51,995 bases of DNA from an uncultured Alistipes sp. (GCA_944326855.1 CALVFO010000012.1:1-51995); one strand, 5' to 3'. Positions 38,097 to 47,047 are shown, numbered from the stretch's first letter. The notes: generated by a model from the letters alone, not told the origin. A program made the numbers and translations.

Positions 38097-40520
38097 TTAC
38101 AGATCCTTCTCGATATAGGTGAAGGTCGTCTTCCCGATGACAAATTTGGAACCGTGATAAAGCCGTTTCCGTTCATGGGTACGCAACATGATTTTATCAA
38201 ACATCACCCCATCTTCCAGGGCCATCAAATACGGATTGCCATTCACCAACTTCACAACCGCCTGTTCCGGAGCGATGGGACTGGTAATATCCCACGTCAT
38301 CTGCAAATCGCAGTTGACCGATTTGCCGATCAGCACCCGTTTGGAGAGAACCGAGGCGTTCATCCACTTATAGATGGCGATATCCATCTCCTTGATGGGA
38401 CCTTCCACCCGCAAGAAATAACGTTCCGATTTCGGGCTGGTCGAAGCAACGCTCACGGCGAATCCGGTACAATAAATCATATAGCTCAACAGCAGAAATT
38501 CGCGCGTATCGATCTGGGAGCTGAAAGCAAACGACCACAAATACATGGAACCCAGACCGAAAACGATAGAGATCGCAGCTCCTACCAGCGCTTTTTTGAG
38601 TTTGATATCGGTCCCGTACGCCACAACGAACGCAATGATGAACCCGCTGAGCATCCACGGGATCCAATCGATCAGGAATGAATTATCGATAAGGTTCAGG
38701 GAGAGTGAGATGACACACCCCAGGAAGAAAGCCAGATAACTGAGCAACCCTCCGACAATCGCCTTGAGAATCACCACCACGAATCGTTTCCAGAGCCATC
38801 GTCCATGTCCCGTCAACACGCTCAGGAAAAGCGTCAGGAAAAATCCGATATTCATTCCATAAAAAGGCAGGTAAAACAGATGGCTGCCGAACTCTTCCAT
38901 CGCCAGAGCGGCCTCGGGAGAGTTCGGATCCAGGTCGAACATCCAATGCACGAATTTGACCAGCAGCAGGCTGTCGGTGTAGTGAGCGTTAGCGGTAAAA
39001 AAGATCCAGGCGATCAGTCCGGCACAGGCTCCGGCCAGGATCCAGGAAAAATAGAACGAGGCATTATGAGGATCCAACAGATTCTGCCGATTGTAATAAT
39101 GGCTACCCTGTTTGCAATGACGGCCGTATTCCGGACATTGATAGCCGTTTTCGTCCCAACATGACTTATGAAGCACATGTTGACATTTGACGACGATTTC
39201 ATCCCCCTCCACAAAAGGTGCCTTGCAGAAATAACAGGACTGATCGACCAATATCCCGTTATAGCTCAGATTTTTGTTCGTATAACGAACGACATATTTC
39301 CGTTTAAAAATCCAATAACGAATAGCGGGAAGGACAAATTGAAAGACTCCATAAATCAGAATCAGGGTCAGAATTCCGAACAATCCTCCCTGCACGATAA
39401 CATGGAAGGTCGTCAGCCCGTTGACGATAACCGGATTATAAACACTTCCCGCATTATAGGTGATATAATCGGAGGCGATCAGACTATCTCCGACATAGCA
39501 GCCGATCTGTAGTTTGCGTTCGCCCCGATACACTTTAAAATCGGGATTGACAAACGTAAAACGATAATCCGCATAATCGGGGTTAAAGCGGTGCACGATA
39601 CTGTTCAGCACCGAGTGCTGATCGGAAATATCCAAATACTGGCCTCCGGTCTTTTGACACAGTGCGGTCAGGAAGTTCTTCGCCTCTTCATCCGCGTCGT
39701 CCGCCATGGCGACGGAAGAGGTCTCGGCCGCCAGCGGGAAGGCTTTGGGCAGATTGACATAGAAGACGGTGAACTGGCTCAGGGAATCGACACTTTGAGC
39801 GAGTCGATGCTGTAACCGAAAATGATCCGGATCCAACGGAATATTCCGGTCATAGACTTTCCCGTCCGAGAACACGATCAGGACCTTTTGTTCCTCGCCC
39901 CAACTCTTCCTTATGGAATCCGGGACTGCCGTCAAATCGGCATGAAGCGTGTCATTCTGAAACTCATCAATCTTGGACAAGAGCGAACGATACAGGTATT
40001 TTCGTTCACCCGGAACGGCCTTAAAATAATGGTCCAACACATAATCGGTCACATCCATCGTCTCCGTAACACGCTTACCCTCCATAAACGCAATCCGGAA
40101 CGGGCTATAGACAAAAAGACGCTGAAGTCCCCGGATCATCCGAGCCTGCTGTTCGACCTCCACCGAATCCAATGTCAGGTCTGCCACCACCAGAATATTC
40201 AGATTCAGTTTGGCCAGTTCCTGAACCTGGAGATTTTCATACTCCTCCAGAACCGGCTGAGTTTGGGGATCGTACAAATCCCCCTTCATCAACTCTTCGG
40301 TCTTGAAATGAAAGGTCGTATCGTTGTTCAACAACATCTCCGTCAGGCTGTCGTTCATCTGAATATTCGCATACAGATGCTTGTACGAAGAGTCGAAATT
40401 AACCGTCAAGATATTGAGTTCCACATCCTCCTTATAGGATCTGTTATTCGAGGCAAAGTCCGTACAGCCGGCTAAAACCAAAACCGGAATCAAAAATAGA
40501 AAGATATTGCGTCTGTTCAT
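38097..40520 (-). CDS. Lipoprotein-vWA-RING-7TM-FHA membrane protein, candidate E3 ligase
   Basis: An 807-residue protein. In order: a lipoprotein signal (LVLAGC, Cys19); a von Willebrand A-like region about 100-315, with ILVVADLTLDS and LIVFSDG; a membrane helix about 374-400; a Cys/His cluster at 429-469; about six more membrane helices between 490 and 692; and a C-terminal FHA-like domain about 700-807 (LIGKSVNCDLQM). The cluster has ligands C429, C432, C446, H448, H451, C454, C462 and C469. The first six follow RING-H2 spacing exactly (C-x2-C-x13-C-x-H-x2-H-x2-C); the last pair is wider than usual. With a periplasmic vWA part, both RING and FHA regions would be cytosolic. Being in one cluster with E1, E2 and Ubl genes, it is a strong E3 candidate; the function itself is inference. 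Confidence 0.75.
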   Translation of the reverse strand: MNRRNIFLFLIPVLVLAGCTDFASNNRSYKEDVELNILTVNFDSSYKHLYANIQMNDSLTEMLLNNDTTFHFKTEELMKGDLYDPQTQPVLEEYENLQVQELAKLNLNILVVADLTLDSVEVEQQARMIRGLQRLFVYSPFRIAFMEGKRVTETMDVTDYVLDHYFKAVPGERKYLYRSLLSKIDEFQNDTLHADLTAVPDSIRKSWGEEQKVLIVFSDGKVYDRNIPLDPDHFRLQHRLAQSVDSLSQFTVFYVNLPKAFPLAAETSSVAMADDADEEAKNFLTALCQKTGGQYLDISDQHSVLNSIVHRFNPDYADYRFTFVNPDFKVYRGERKLQIGCYVGDSLIASDYITYNAGSVYNPVIVNGLTTFHVIVQGGLFGILTLILIYGVFQFVLPAIRYWIFKRKYVVRYTNKNLSYNGILVDQSCYFCKAPFVEGDEIVVKCQHVLHKSCWDENGYQCPEYGRHCKQGSHYYNRQNLLDPHNASFYFSWILAGACAGLIAWIFFTANAHYTDSLLLVKFVHWMFDLDPNSPEAALAMEEFGSHLFYLPFYGMNIGFFLTLFLSVLTGHGRWLWKRFVVVILKAIVGGLLSYLAFFLGCVISLSLNLIDNSFLIDWIPWMLSGFIIAFVVAYGTDIKLKKALVGAAISIVFGLGSMYLWSFAFSSQIDTREFLLLSYMIYCTGFAVSVASTSPKSERYFLRVEGPIKEMDIAIYKWMNASVLSKRVLIGKSVNCDLQMTWDITSPIAPEQAVVKLVNGNPYLMALEDGVMFDKIMLRTHERKRLYHGSKFVIGKTTFTYIEKDL

Positions 40521-40550
40521 GGGACAGGTCTTTATCGGATTATCTATGCG

Positions 40551-41408
40551 CTATATGGTCGGATAGTCGTTCTGGTCGTCTTGAAGCATCTGGCGGAGTT
40601 TTTTGGCGTTCTCCCGAGCCTGTTTGAGCGTTTTCAACTTGGCTTGCAGCATGTTGATGAACATCAGGATCATCGCTACCGCAGCAAAACTGTACAGATA
40701 GTCCTTGACACGTTGCAGCCAGGGTTTGAACTCCAGAGCCTGTATCTTTTCGGAAGTATTCTTCAATTCGAGGTACTCTTTTTCGATCGGTTGAAAACGC
40801 GCCTGGAAACAGGCAAACTCCTGGGCGAGATCTTTCGCATGATCGTACTGACGCTGCACCTCGGCAAACAGAGCCTGCTCCTGTGTCTTGATCTGCTCGA
40901 GTTGTTCCCCCATCGCCTTCACCAAAGAATATTTGAAAGCCCTTTCATAGAGCTGTTTATACAGCGTATCCTGGGTCGGGAAAAACGCTTCGGCCTGGGT
41001 GAATGCCGTCTGCGCCTCATAGAAATGTCGCTTCCCGGCAATCGAATCCAACAGACTCTGTTTGGTGAGCTGGTAATTCGCCACGATCTGCAACAGGGAA
41101 TCATCCTCGGCAATCTCGGACTGCCGCGATTGATAATAGACGTTCCATTTGGTGTCGATCGCCAAAAGCTGCTGATCGGCCTTGTCCAGCTCCTCCGGGG
41201 TATATTGCGGTATCCGTGCGACCAGTTCGTTGAGCTGGTCATAAAAATAAAGCATCCGGTTCTCGATTTCGAGAAATGCCATGCCGTCGATGTAGTACTC
41301 CTGCTCGTTTTGTCCGAAAACACCCGGACTCCACCCCAGCATCCCGAGCCACAAAACCAGACCGAACCATCCTTTTTTGGTATGTCGTACCCTGTTCATC
41401 GCGCTCAT
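40551..41408 (-). CDS. Envelope coiled-coil protein with C-terminal membrane helix
   Basis: A 285-residue protein of unrecognised family. It has an N-terminal signal or anchor helix (WFGLVLWLGMLG), a long, highly charged helical stretch rich in Gln, Glu and Leu (about 40-225) that is probably coiled coil, and a hydrophobic helix near 240-260 (FAAVAMILMFINML) followed by a basic cytoplasmic-type tail. I chose the ATG at 41408 because it overlaps the upstream stop as ATGA; ATGs at 41420 and 41399 are alternatives. Its topology suits a stalk spanning the periplasm. It could be a counterpart of the envelope proteins specific to Bacteroidota type VI systems, but I see no direct match. Confidence 0.72.
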   Translation of the reverse strand: MSAMNRVRHTKKGWFGLVLWLGMLGWSPGVFGQNEQEYYIDGMAFLEIENRMLYFYDQLNELVARIPQYTPEELDKADQQLLAIDTKWNVYYQSRQSEIAEDDSLLQIVANYQLTKQSLLDSIAGKRHFYEAQTAFTQAEAFFPTQDTLYKQLYERAFKYSLVKAMGEQLEQIKTQEQALFAEVQRQYDHAKDLAQEFACFQARFQPIEKEYLELKNTSEKIQALEFKPWLQRVKDYLYSFAAVAMILMFINMLQAKLKTLKQARENAKKLRQMLQDDQNDYPTI

Positions 41409-42559
41409 TGTTTGACACATGTCCTGCGAAAATAGTGTTCCGCTTCATGAAAAATCCGAACGGCCGACTGTTGTTCGGAGGTCAGATCGGAGGCCTGGTT
41501 GATCTTCGCCTGTATCTGGTCGATCAGTTGACGGCAGGAGGTTTCCAAATCCCTTTTTTCAATCTTATCCGATGACAGCAACCATCGATTGACCTGATTG
41601 TCGATCTGCCGGGCCGCATTCAGAATATAATCGGCACTGAGTCCGAGCATCACGGCTTTGGGCCGGAAATGGTTCTCGACCCTGAATTGTCCCTGCATCT
41701 GTTGAATCGAATCCACATAAGCGTTGTACGCGTCGATATTCGCCTGTATCTGAGGACAGGCGTTCGTCTCCTCCTTCCGAGGGAATTGTTCCGACAAAAG
41801 CGCTTTCATCTTCTCGAACAATTTCTCGCTGTCGGACGTTTTGAAGAAGATATTCCGGCCGAACTTCTGTTCGAAGGCCGCAAAACCGGTTTTGATGTTC
41901 TCCAGTTGGGTCGCGGAAAGCGCTATCGCCTCCTCTTTCCCGAAACAGGGATCCCGCTGAATGGTGACCTCGTATTTCCGATCCAGATCGGTCAAAAAGA
42001 ACAGATCGTATTCGGTCTTTTTACGGGTAATCGGTCCGTCCATCACCAGCAGGTCCCGCAACGTAAAGGATACCGCCGCCTCTTTATACAAAATATCGAA
42101 ACGCTGTTCGATATAATCGTTTACCATGTTGTAATCGACCGGCTGCGGTTGCAGACCCTCGTACTCGATCCATCGTTTGAAAACATATTTTCTGGCGGTC
42201 CCGAGGGATTTTTTCACCGGTTTGGTCAGCACATACCTCGCCTGTTCGTCCGACTCGACGGGATAAGGCAGCCTGTCGGGTTGCAACCTGCGCCGCCGTA
42301 CCACCTGAGCATAACGCACGTCTGCCTGGAAAACAAACAATTTCCGATAAGAGATCAGGCTCACCGTCAAACTGTTGTTGGGTTCGTCAAAGGCGATCTT
42401 CACCAACAGGTCCATATCGGACGAGCCCGGCATCAGGGAGACATGATCCACATAAGGGGTCGTTCCCGACACCTCGATCCGCTTGATCGTCTGTGCGCCC
42501 AACCACCCGTGACAACCCACAAACCAGAGAAGGCATATGACTTTAATCCGGAGATTCAT
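41405..42559 (-). CDS. Exported protein of unknown function in the Ub/type VI-like cluster
   Basis: A 384-residue protein with a signal peptide (about 1-22; cleavage probable at LGAQ, although VGC could be a lipobox). The first half looks like beta structure (IKRIEVSGTTPYVDHVSLMPG, YEVTIQRDPCFG); the second half is helical and charged. I do not recognise a family. It starts 16 bases after the E2 gene and overlaps the next gene by 4 bases, so it belongs to the same unit, and its export suggests an envelope component. Confidence 0.7.
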   Translation of the reverse strand: MNLRIKVICLLWFVGCHGWLGAQTIKRIEVSGTTPYVDHVSLMPGSSDMDLLVKIAFDEPNNSLTVSLISYRKLFVFQADVRYAQVVRRRRLQPDRLPYPVESDEQARYVLTKPVKKSLGTARKYVFKRWIEYEGLQPQPVDYNMVNDYIEQRFDILYKEAAVSFTLRDLLVMDGPITRKKTEYDLFFLTDLDRKYEVTIQRDPCFGKEEAIALSATQLENIKTGFAAFEQKFGRNIFFKTSDSEKLFEKMKALLSEQFPRKEETNACPQIQANIDAYNAYVDSIQQMQGQFRVENHFRPKAVMLGLSADYILNAARQIDNQVNRWLLSSDKIEKRDLETSCRQLIDQIQAKINQASDLTSEQQSAVRIFHEAEHYFRRTCVKQ

Positions 42560-42575
42560 AATTCATGCTTCAAAA

Positions 42576-43307
42576 TTAACCAACAACACTTCCTGAACGT
42601 CCCGCTTCCGATTCCGTTTCCGACTCTATTTCCATTTTCGGTTTCAGTTCCGGTTCCGGTTCCGCTTCCGGTTTCGTTTCCGACTCCATTTCCAGGCCCG
42701 TTTCCGGTTCCGGCTCGGACGGGAAATCGATCCAGCCCTTCGGTTCACCCTGTCTGAGGACCCATTCGGCCACTTTAAAATCCTCCGGGTAGGGCGGTTC
42801 CTGAATCGCATGATAGCGTTCGTAGCGCAGATAATGCGCAATACGATCCACACACCACGCCAGGCCGGCATACGTATCCGGCGTATTCAGACAGACTCGT
42901 CCCGCAAACTCCCCGAAATACCGGATATTCGGATGCCACGGATGCGGAACAGGCTCCCCTTGTGCGGTCTGCGTCAGAAAACGGAACTCGGCAGGCGAGT
43001 CGATGCACGGATAATGTTCCGGCAAGGTGATGCGCAGACGGAAAGTCGAAGCGAAACGAGGCGGATTCGATACCCCTTCCTCATTGAGCCGCTCGATCCG
43101 TTCTACCCCGCACATGGAACGGATTCCATAGACGATCTCATAGGCCGTCGGCAAGCCCTGGGCATTGCAGGACACGATCCGATAGTCGATCTCCCTCCGG
43201 GCTTCGAGGGTACGATCCAATTCGATCCATTCCTGAAGCAGCCTCCGATTCCGACCGGTCAACGAACGAGGATCGAACTCCTGCCAGTGCACTTGATGAG
43301 TTTGCAT
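42576..43307 (-). CDS. Ubiquitin-conjugating (E2) enzyme-like protein
   Basis: A 243-residue protein with a complete UBC fold signature: an N-terminal helix with RNRRLLQEWIEL, strands with YEIVYGI and TFRLRITLPEHYPCIDSPAE, the HPN motif at 125-127 (PWHPNIRYFGEFAG), the catalytic Cys139 in GRVCLNT, and downstream W151 and the final helices (YPEDFKVAEWVLRQ). The HPN Asn, which stabilises the oxyanion in eukaryotic E2s, is kept. Residues 195-243 form an acidic Glu/Pro/Ser tail encoded by TTCCG-rich repetitive DNA. It lies 13 bases after the Ubl gene. E2-like proteins are known in bacteria, so the family call is firm; the substrate is unknown. Confidence 0.9.
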   Translation of the reverse strand: MQTHQVHWQEFDPRSLTGRNRRLLQEWIELDRTLEARREIDYRIVSCNAQGLPTAYEIVYGIRSMCGVERIERLNEEGVSNPPRFASTFRLRITLPEHYPCIDSPAEFRFLTQTAQGEPVPHPWHPNIRYFGEFAGRVCLNTPDTYAGLAWCVDRIAHYLRYERYHAIQEPPYPEDFKVAEWVLRQGEPKGWIDFPSEPEPETGLEMESETKPEAEPEPELKPKMEIESETESEAGRSGSVVG

Positions 43308-43320
43308 AATCGTCGTTCTA

Positions 43321-43638
43321 TTATCCGGGGAAAGGATCAGGAATCAAAAAGACCGTATCGCCGTTATTGACGTTATAATCGGCCAGGGTCTGATCCGTTT
43401 TCCCGATTCGGGGTCTGAGCACCCGCACTTCATGGGTCGTCGGGTCTTCTTTTCCAAAAAAGTATTCCAGAGGAGCTCCGGTCTGATCGATGGAGGGAAA
43501 ATCGAAAATCAATCGTCCGTCCTTTCCGGTGGAGTGTCTCAGATTATTCATCAACGTACTCAACGGAGCGCTCGGATTCATGATACGGAACCTCACTTTC
43601 TTATCTTTATATACAATGTCCAAAAAGAAATCTTCCAT
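43321..43638 (-). CDS. Ubiquitin-like beta-grasp protein ending in Gly
   Basis: A 105-residue protein with the pattern of a ubiquitin-like domain: an N-terminal strand pair (FFLDIVYKDKKVRFRIM), a helix (PLSTLMNNLRH), a middle strand with hydrophobic core, and a C-terminal LADYNVNNGDTVFLIP segment matching the L-x-D-y-x-v-x-x-G-D-t-v-x-l signature of ubiquitin and YukD-like proteins. It ends DPFPG with a C-terminal Gly105, so its end is ready for adenylation without processing. It sits 13 bases before the E2 gene and 63 bases after the TssF-like gene. Confidence 0.82.
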   Translation of the reverse strand: MEDFFLDIVYKDKKVRFRIMNPSAPLSTLMNNLRHSTGKDGRLIFDFPSIDQTGAPLEYFFGKEDPTTHEVRVLRPRIGKTDQTLADYNVNNGDTVFLIPDPFPG

Positions 43639-43701
43639 GTATGGTATTTTTATGCATTGTCAATTCGTATACACCCGCCCCGGGGGATCCCGGATGTCCG
43701 T

Positions 43702-45399
43702 TCAGACGATCTCGATGGTCACCTGAATCGGGAAAACATGGGTGCTTCTCACCTCAATCATCTTTTGTAAGATCAGTTCGGTCATCGGGATTTTTTCCTG
43801 AAAACTCCGTTTGATATAGGGATTGTCTTTCAGGGTGATGTAAACCTGGGTCTCGAAACCGCAATGGTTGCGTTCGGTATGCGGGAGATTTCTGACCCTG
43901 ATTTTATCCACCATCTCGTTCATGATCCCGAAACGGGTTGCCAGCTCATTGTAACACAAAATCTTGATGTCGGCCGGGGTTACGATCCGATCGTTGGTAA
44001 CCATATAGTAACGCGACAGCATATTCCCCGCATCGAGACTCTGCAATTCGTCATATCCGGGCATCGGTTCCGCCACCAGCCGGGTGGATCGGAAATGACT
44101 CACGGGCGAAACGATAAATTGACTTTTATGGTTCAGGAAGGCATTGACCGCACTCCCGTTGGTCATCAGATACTCGATATCCAGACTCGTTTCCTTCGGA
44201 TGGAATCCATGGATATTCTTGAGCATGAGGTACAGGCCCGGAGTATGGTCGTAGGAACTCTGGGCGAGGCTCTCCGACATTTTTTTCAACAGGGCGTAGA
44301 ACTGCTCCATGAAACTCCCTTCCCGCAGGGATTCGATGCCTTGAAAAGCATAATAATCGGAGGAGAAACGACTGATCAACGTCCCGGCCAGTTTCACCAA
44401 ATGATCGGGGGAGAAACGGTCGGCTGCGATTTTCCGGAGTTCGAGGGGTTCATCCCGGAACAACTGCATATCGGAGGGACGGATCAGATGCAGGAACTGC
44501 CACGATTCGGCATCGCCCTTTTCCCCGGACAGGCGAACGATGGGCGAACGGGAGGAGAGCGTCACCGAACGCACGACGGCATTGATCAGCAAGGTGCAAT
44601 TCAGGGTAAGCTGCTCTTTATCGAACAGGAATTGATCGTCGATTCCGAAAAATTCAAAAACCAACTCGACCGTTTCGGTCGGATAAAGTTGGGTCGAGGC
44701 GGTTTTGTAGGTATCGACGGCATAGAGCCTCACATTTTGTCGGGCAAACAAATCGAACCAGGTGTGACCGGACTGAAACAGCGAAGAGGAGTTATAAATC
44801 ATATTCCCCAACGAGAAACAGCGGTCCAACGGCAGGTCGGCATACTCCCACGGTTTGATAATCGGAAGCGGATGACCGTTGGCAAATACTTTCAGGTCCT
44901 GGAAATGCGGGTTCCCAACCAGGAAGGTCAGGCCCGAGAGGTTGCTGACCGGTTCCCTGAAATGCAGATTCACTTTCCAACGCCGATTATCCAAGCGGAT
45001 GACGGAAACAATTCGGGCATTGAACACCCGGGTGCTCAGCAAGGGGATAAACGTAAAGGGGGTATCCGCCAGGGAAAAACGGGTCTGATGATCCAGAATC
45101 TGGACCGGGACCGAATCATCCGGCTGAACTTCGACCGCGGCCGTGGCCGGAAGCGCATGAATCCGGTTATACGGAATGAGCATCCGGGCGAGTTCATCGA
45201 GGATTTCGGTCCGGAGCTGTTCGATCTCATGGTCGATCTCATTGGCCTGATAAGCCAGCGCGGTCAGCAACAGAGATAAGACCGGATCTTGCTCCACGCC
45301 TTCCAGATGCTCGCTGTTGGCACTGTGCGCCCAAATGGCCATCGCCTCTTTGAGGATTTCTTCCGCCCGTTGGCGTGTCGTGAATATCGTCTGTCTCAT
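43702..45399 (-). CDS. TssF-like baseplate protein
   Basis: A 565-residue protein. The segment DPVLSLLLTALAYQANEIDHEIEQLRTEILDELARMLIPYNRIHALPATAAVEV is the diagnostic N-terminal arrangement of TssF/VasA (a helical gate followed by the wedge protein beta domains); only its pattern is given here (residues about 40-95). The rest is beta-rich and contains FGIMNEMVDKIRVRN and a C-terminal ferredoxin-like strand pattern ending FPIQVTIEIV. TssF forms the baseplate wedge with TssG and TssK. It lies in a TssG-TssK-gp25-TssF gene order that supports the call. Confidence 0.8.
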   Translation of the reverse strand: MRQTIFTTRQRAEEILKEAMAIWAHSANSEHLEGVEQDPVLSLLLTALAYQANEIDHEIEQLRTEILDELARMLIPYNRIHALPATAAVEVQPDDSVPVQILDHQTRFSLADTPFTFIPLLSTRVFNARIVSVIRLDNRRWKVNLHFREPVSNLSGLTFLVGNPHFQDLKVFANGHPLPIIKPWEYADLPLDRCFSLGNMIYNSSSLFQSGHTWFDLFARQNVRLYAVDTYKTASTQLYPTETVELVFEFFGIDDQFLFDKEQLTLNCTLLINAVVRSVTLSSRSPIVRLSGEKGDAESWQFLHLIRPSDMQLFRDEPLELRKIAADRFSPDHLVKLAGTLISRFSSDYYAFQGIESLREGSFMEQFYALLKKMSESLAQSSYDHTPGLYLMLKNIHGFHPKETSLDIEYLMTNGSAVNAFLNHKSQFIVSPVSHFRSTRLVAEPMPGYDELQSLDAGNMLSRYYMVTNDRIVTPADIKILCYNELATRFGIMNEMVDKIRVRNLPHTERNHCGFETQVYITLKDNPYIKRSFQEKIPMTELILQKMIEVRSTHVFPIQVTIEIV

Positions 45400-45448
45400 T
45401 TCATTTTCTTTTTCATGCTATGTTCGGAAAGCACATCCCAACGAGGCT

Positions 45449-45898
45449 CTAATTCCATAGATGGAGGCTGGAGGTATACCGGTACGTTTCACCGGTGTCT
45501 TTCAGAATACCCTCGACATGGACCTGAATTTTTTTTTGTCCTTTAAGATAGGTCATGGAAACGGATACCTCGGAGAGTCTGGTTTCGTACTGTTCGATCG
45601 CCTTCTTCAACTCGAGGGCAAAGGTATTGATACTCTTGGAGGTTCCCGCAACCTTTTTACTGTACAACCCCGAAACCGGCGTACTTCCCTCCTCCTTCGA
45701 GTCGTAAATCACACCCTCATTTTCATTGAAAATCTCGAACTTCAGATTATTGAAAATGAATCCGAATTGAGGGTCCGACACACAACTCCCGCACGGGGTG
45801 GTCAACAACAATTCGAGAAACGCATCGATCGCCACTTTGGGGTCCGAGGTGCGCCACAATCGTCCTTCCGACATCTGTAAGGGAAGCAAAACACTCAT
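45449..45898 (-). CDS. GPW/gp25 (TssE-like) baseplate protein
   Basis: A 149-residue protein of the gp25/TssE type, the baseplate wedge component that seeds the contractile sheath. It shows the pattern AIDAFLELLLTTPCGS followed by DPQFGF and then an FEIFNE segment, with a helix (INTFALELKKAIEQYETRLSEV in part) and the closing strands. The ATG at 45898 is preferred to a GTG one codon upstream. It begins 6 bases after the TssK-like gene stop. Confidence 0.78.
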   Translation of the reverse strand: MSVLLPLQMSEGRLWRTSDPKVAIDAFLELLLTTPCGSCVSDPQFGFIFNNLKFEIFNENEGVIYDSKEEGSTPVSGLYSKKVAGTSKSINTFALELKKAIEQYETRLSEVSVSMTYLKGQKKIQVHVEGILKDTGETYRYTSSLHLWN

Positions 45899-45904
45899 CA
45901 CCTA

Positions 45905-47047
45905 TCAAATTAAGGGTACGAATTCCTCCTGTTCCTCTTTTTCCGTCGGAACGTACAGAGCATTATACAGGCTGTCGTACAACCGCTCGTAGAGCTGTTC
46001 CGACAATTCCTCCGACAACTCGCCCGATAAAAGATCGTGCAACTCGGATTTAAACCGGGTTTCGATATAATCGGTCAGTTTGGCCATCAACTCTTCGGAG
46101 ATTTCCGCATACAGTTTCGGTTTCAGTTCCGCATAAAGCCGTTCGTACAACTCGGGATACAACCGCTCGTACAACTCGGCTTTGACCTGCGCTTTCAATT
46201 CATCGAAATCGATGGAATGATCTTCCAAAACCACCTTATCCAGGATGGTCTCGGCGCTGTGCAGATACCCGAGCAACCAATTCAACCAATTGACGATATC
46301 GTACTCCGAATACGGTGGAATCGCCACCGGCGTATCGGTATGAGGCGAGACGATGTAATAATCGACGGCCTGCGCTATTTCACAGGTCAGTTGGGCGAAA
46401 TGGTATGTCCGCTGGTTCGTATCGTATTTTTTCAGCCGGTAGGCATAGCGCTGAAAGGCGAGTTTTCCTTCGCCGGACTCCAGGTTTGCATGTTCGCCCA
46501 GCAAGGCGACCTTCTCCGCCAGTTGTTCGAGATAGGACCGGAACCGACTCTCGGACGAAAGGTGCAGACAGGGCGGGATATAGGTATCATCGATCAGGAA
46601 CACCCCATCGTTGACCTTGAATTTCATCACCGGGAAAAGATCGGTTCCCTCCAACTCTTTCAGGGTATAAATGCCATAGGTATATTCCGGCCGACGGAAT
46701 GGTACCGTTTTGACATCGAAGACCGTTTCACTCTCCCCGAACCCGCAGGCCAGATAATATTCGTCGCCATAGACCAGAGGCACCGAAATCACCACTTTCT
46801 CATCGATATGCAGAATCTTCCCGGAAGGCAGCAGCGCCATACAGGCCAGATGCTCGATTTCCAATTTATTACGAACAAATCCTCCCCGATTATCGAATTC
46901 GGTAAAGGGGATGAGGCCGAACTGATTCCCGTTCACAGCCCGGTTGACCGCCTGTTGTCGTCGGGCGAGATTCTCGTCCAGTTCGACAAACGTTTGGGCG
47001 GAAATGGACATCCCGGCTTCCCAGTCTATTCTCGAATTGATATTCAT
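45905..47047 (-). CDS. TssK-like baseplate protein with repeat tail
   Basis: A 380-residue protein. It begins like TssK (IDWEAGMSISAQTFVELDE corresponds to the W-x-x-G-M-x-x-s-x-q-h-F motif), which connects the type VI baseplate to the membrane complex. The middle (50-275) is consistent with the shoulder and helical domains. In place of a normal C-terminal domain, residues about 283-365 are a regular helical repeat of ELYERLY-type units. Gene order (13 bases after the TssG-like gene) supports the assignment. Confidence 0.75.
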   Translation of the reverse strand: MNINSRIDWEAGMSISAQTFVELDENLARRQQAVNRAVNGNQFGLIPFTEFDNRGGFVRNKLEIEHLACMALLPSGKILHIDEKVVISVPLVYGDEYYLACGFGESETVFDVKTVPFRRPEYTYGIYTLKELEGTDLFPVMKFKVNDGVFLIDDTYIPPCLHLSSESRFRSYLEQLAEKVALLGEHANLESGEGKLAFQRYAYRLKKYDTNQRTYHFAQLTCEIAQAVDYYIVSPHTDTPVAIPPYSEYDIVNWLNWLLGYLHSAETILDKVVLEDHSIDFDELKAQVKAELYERLYPELYERLYAELKPKLYAEISEELMAKLTDYIETRFKSELHDLLSGELSEELSEQLYERLYDSLYNALYVPTEKEEQEEFVPLI

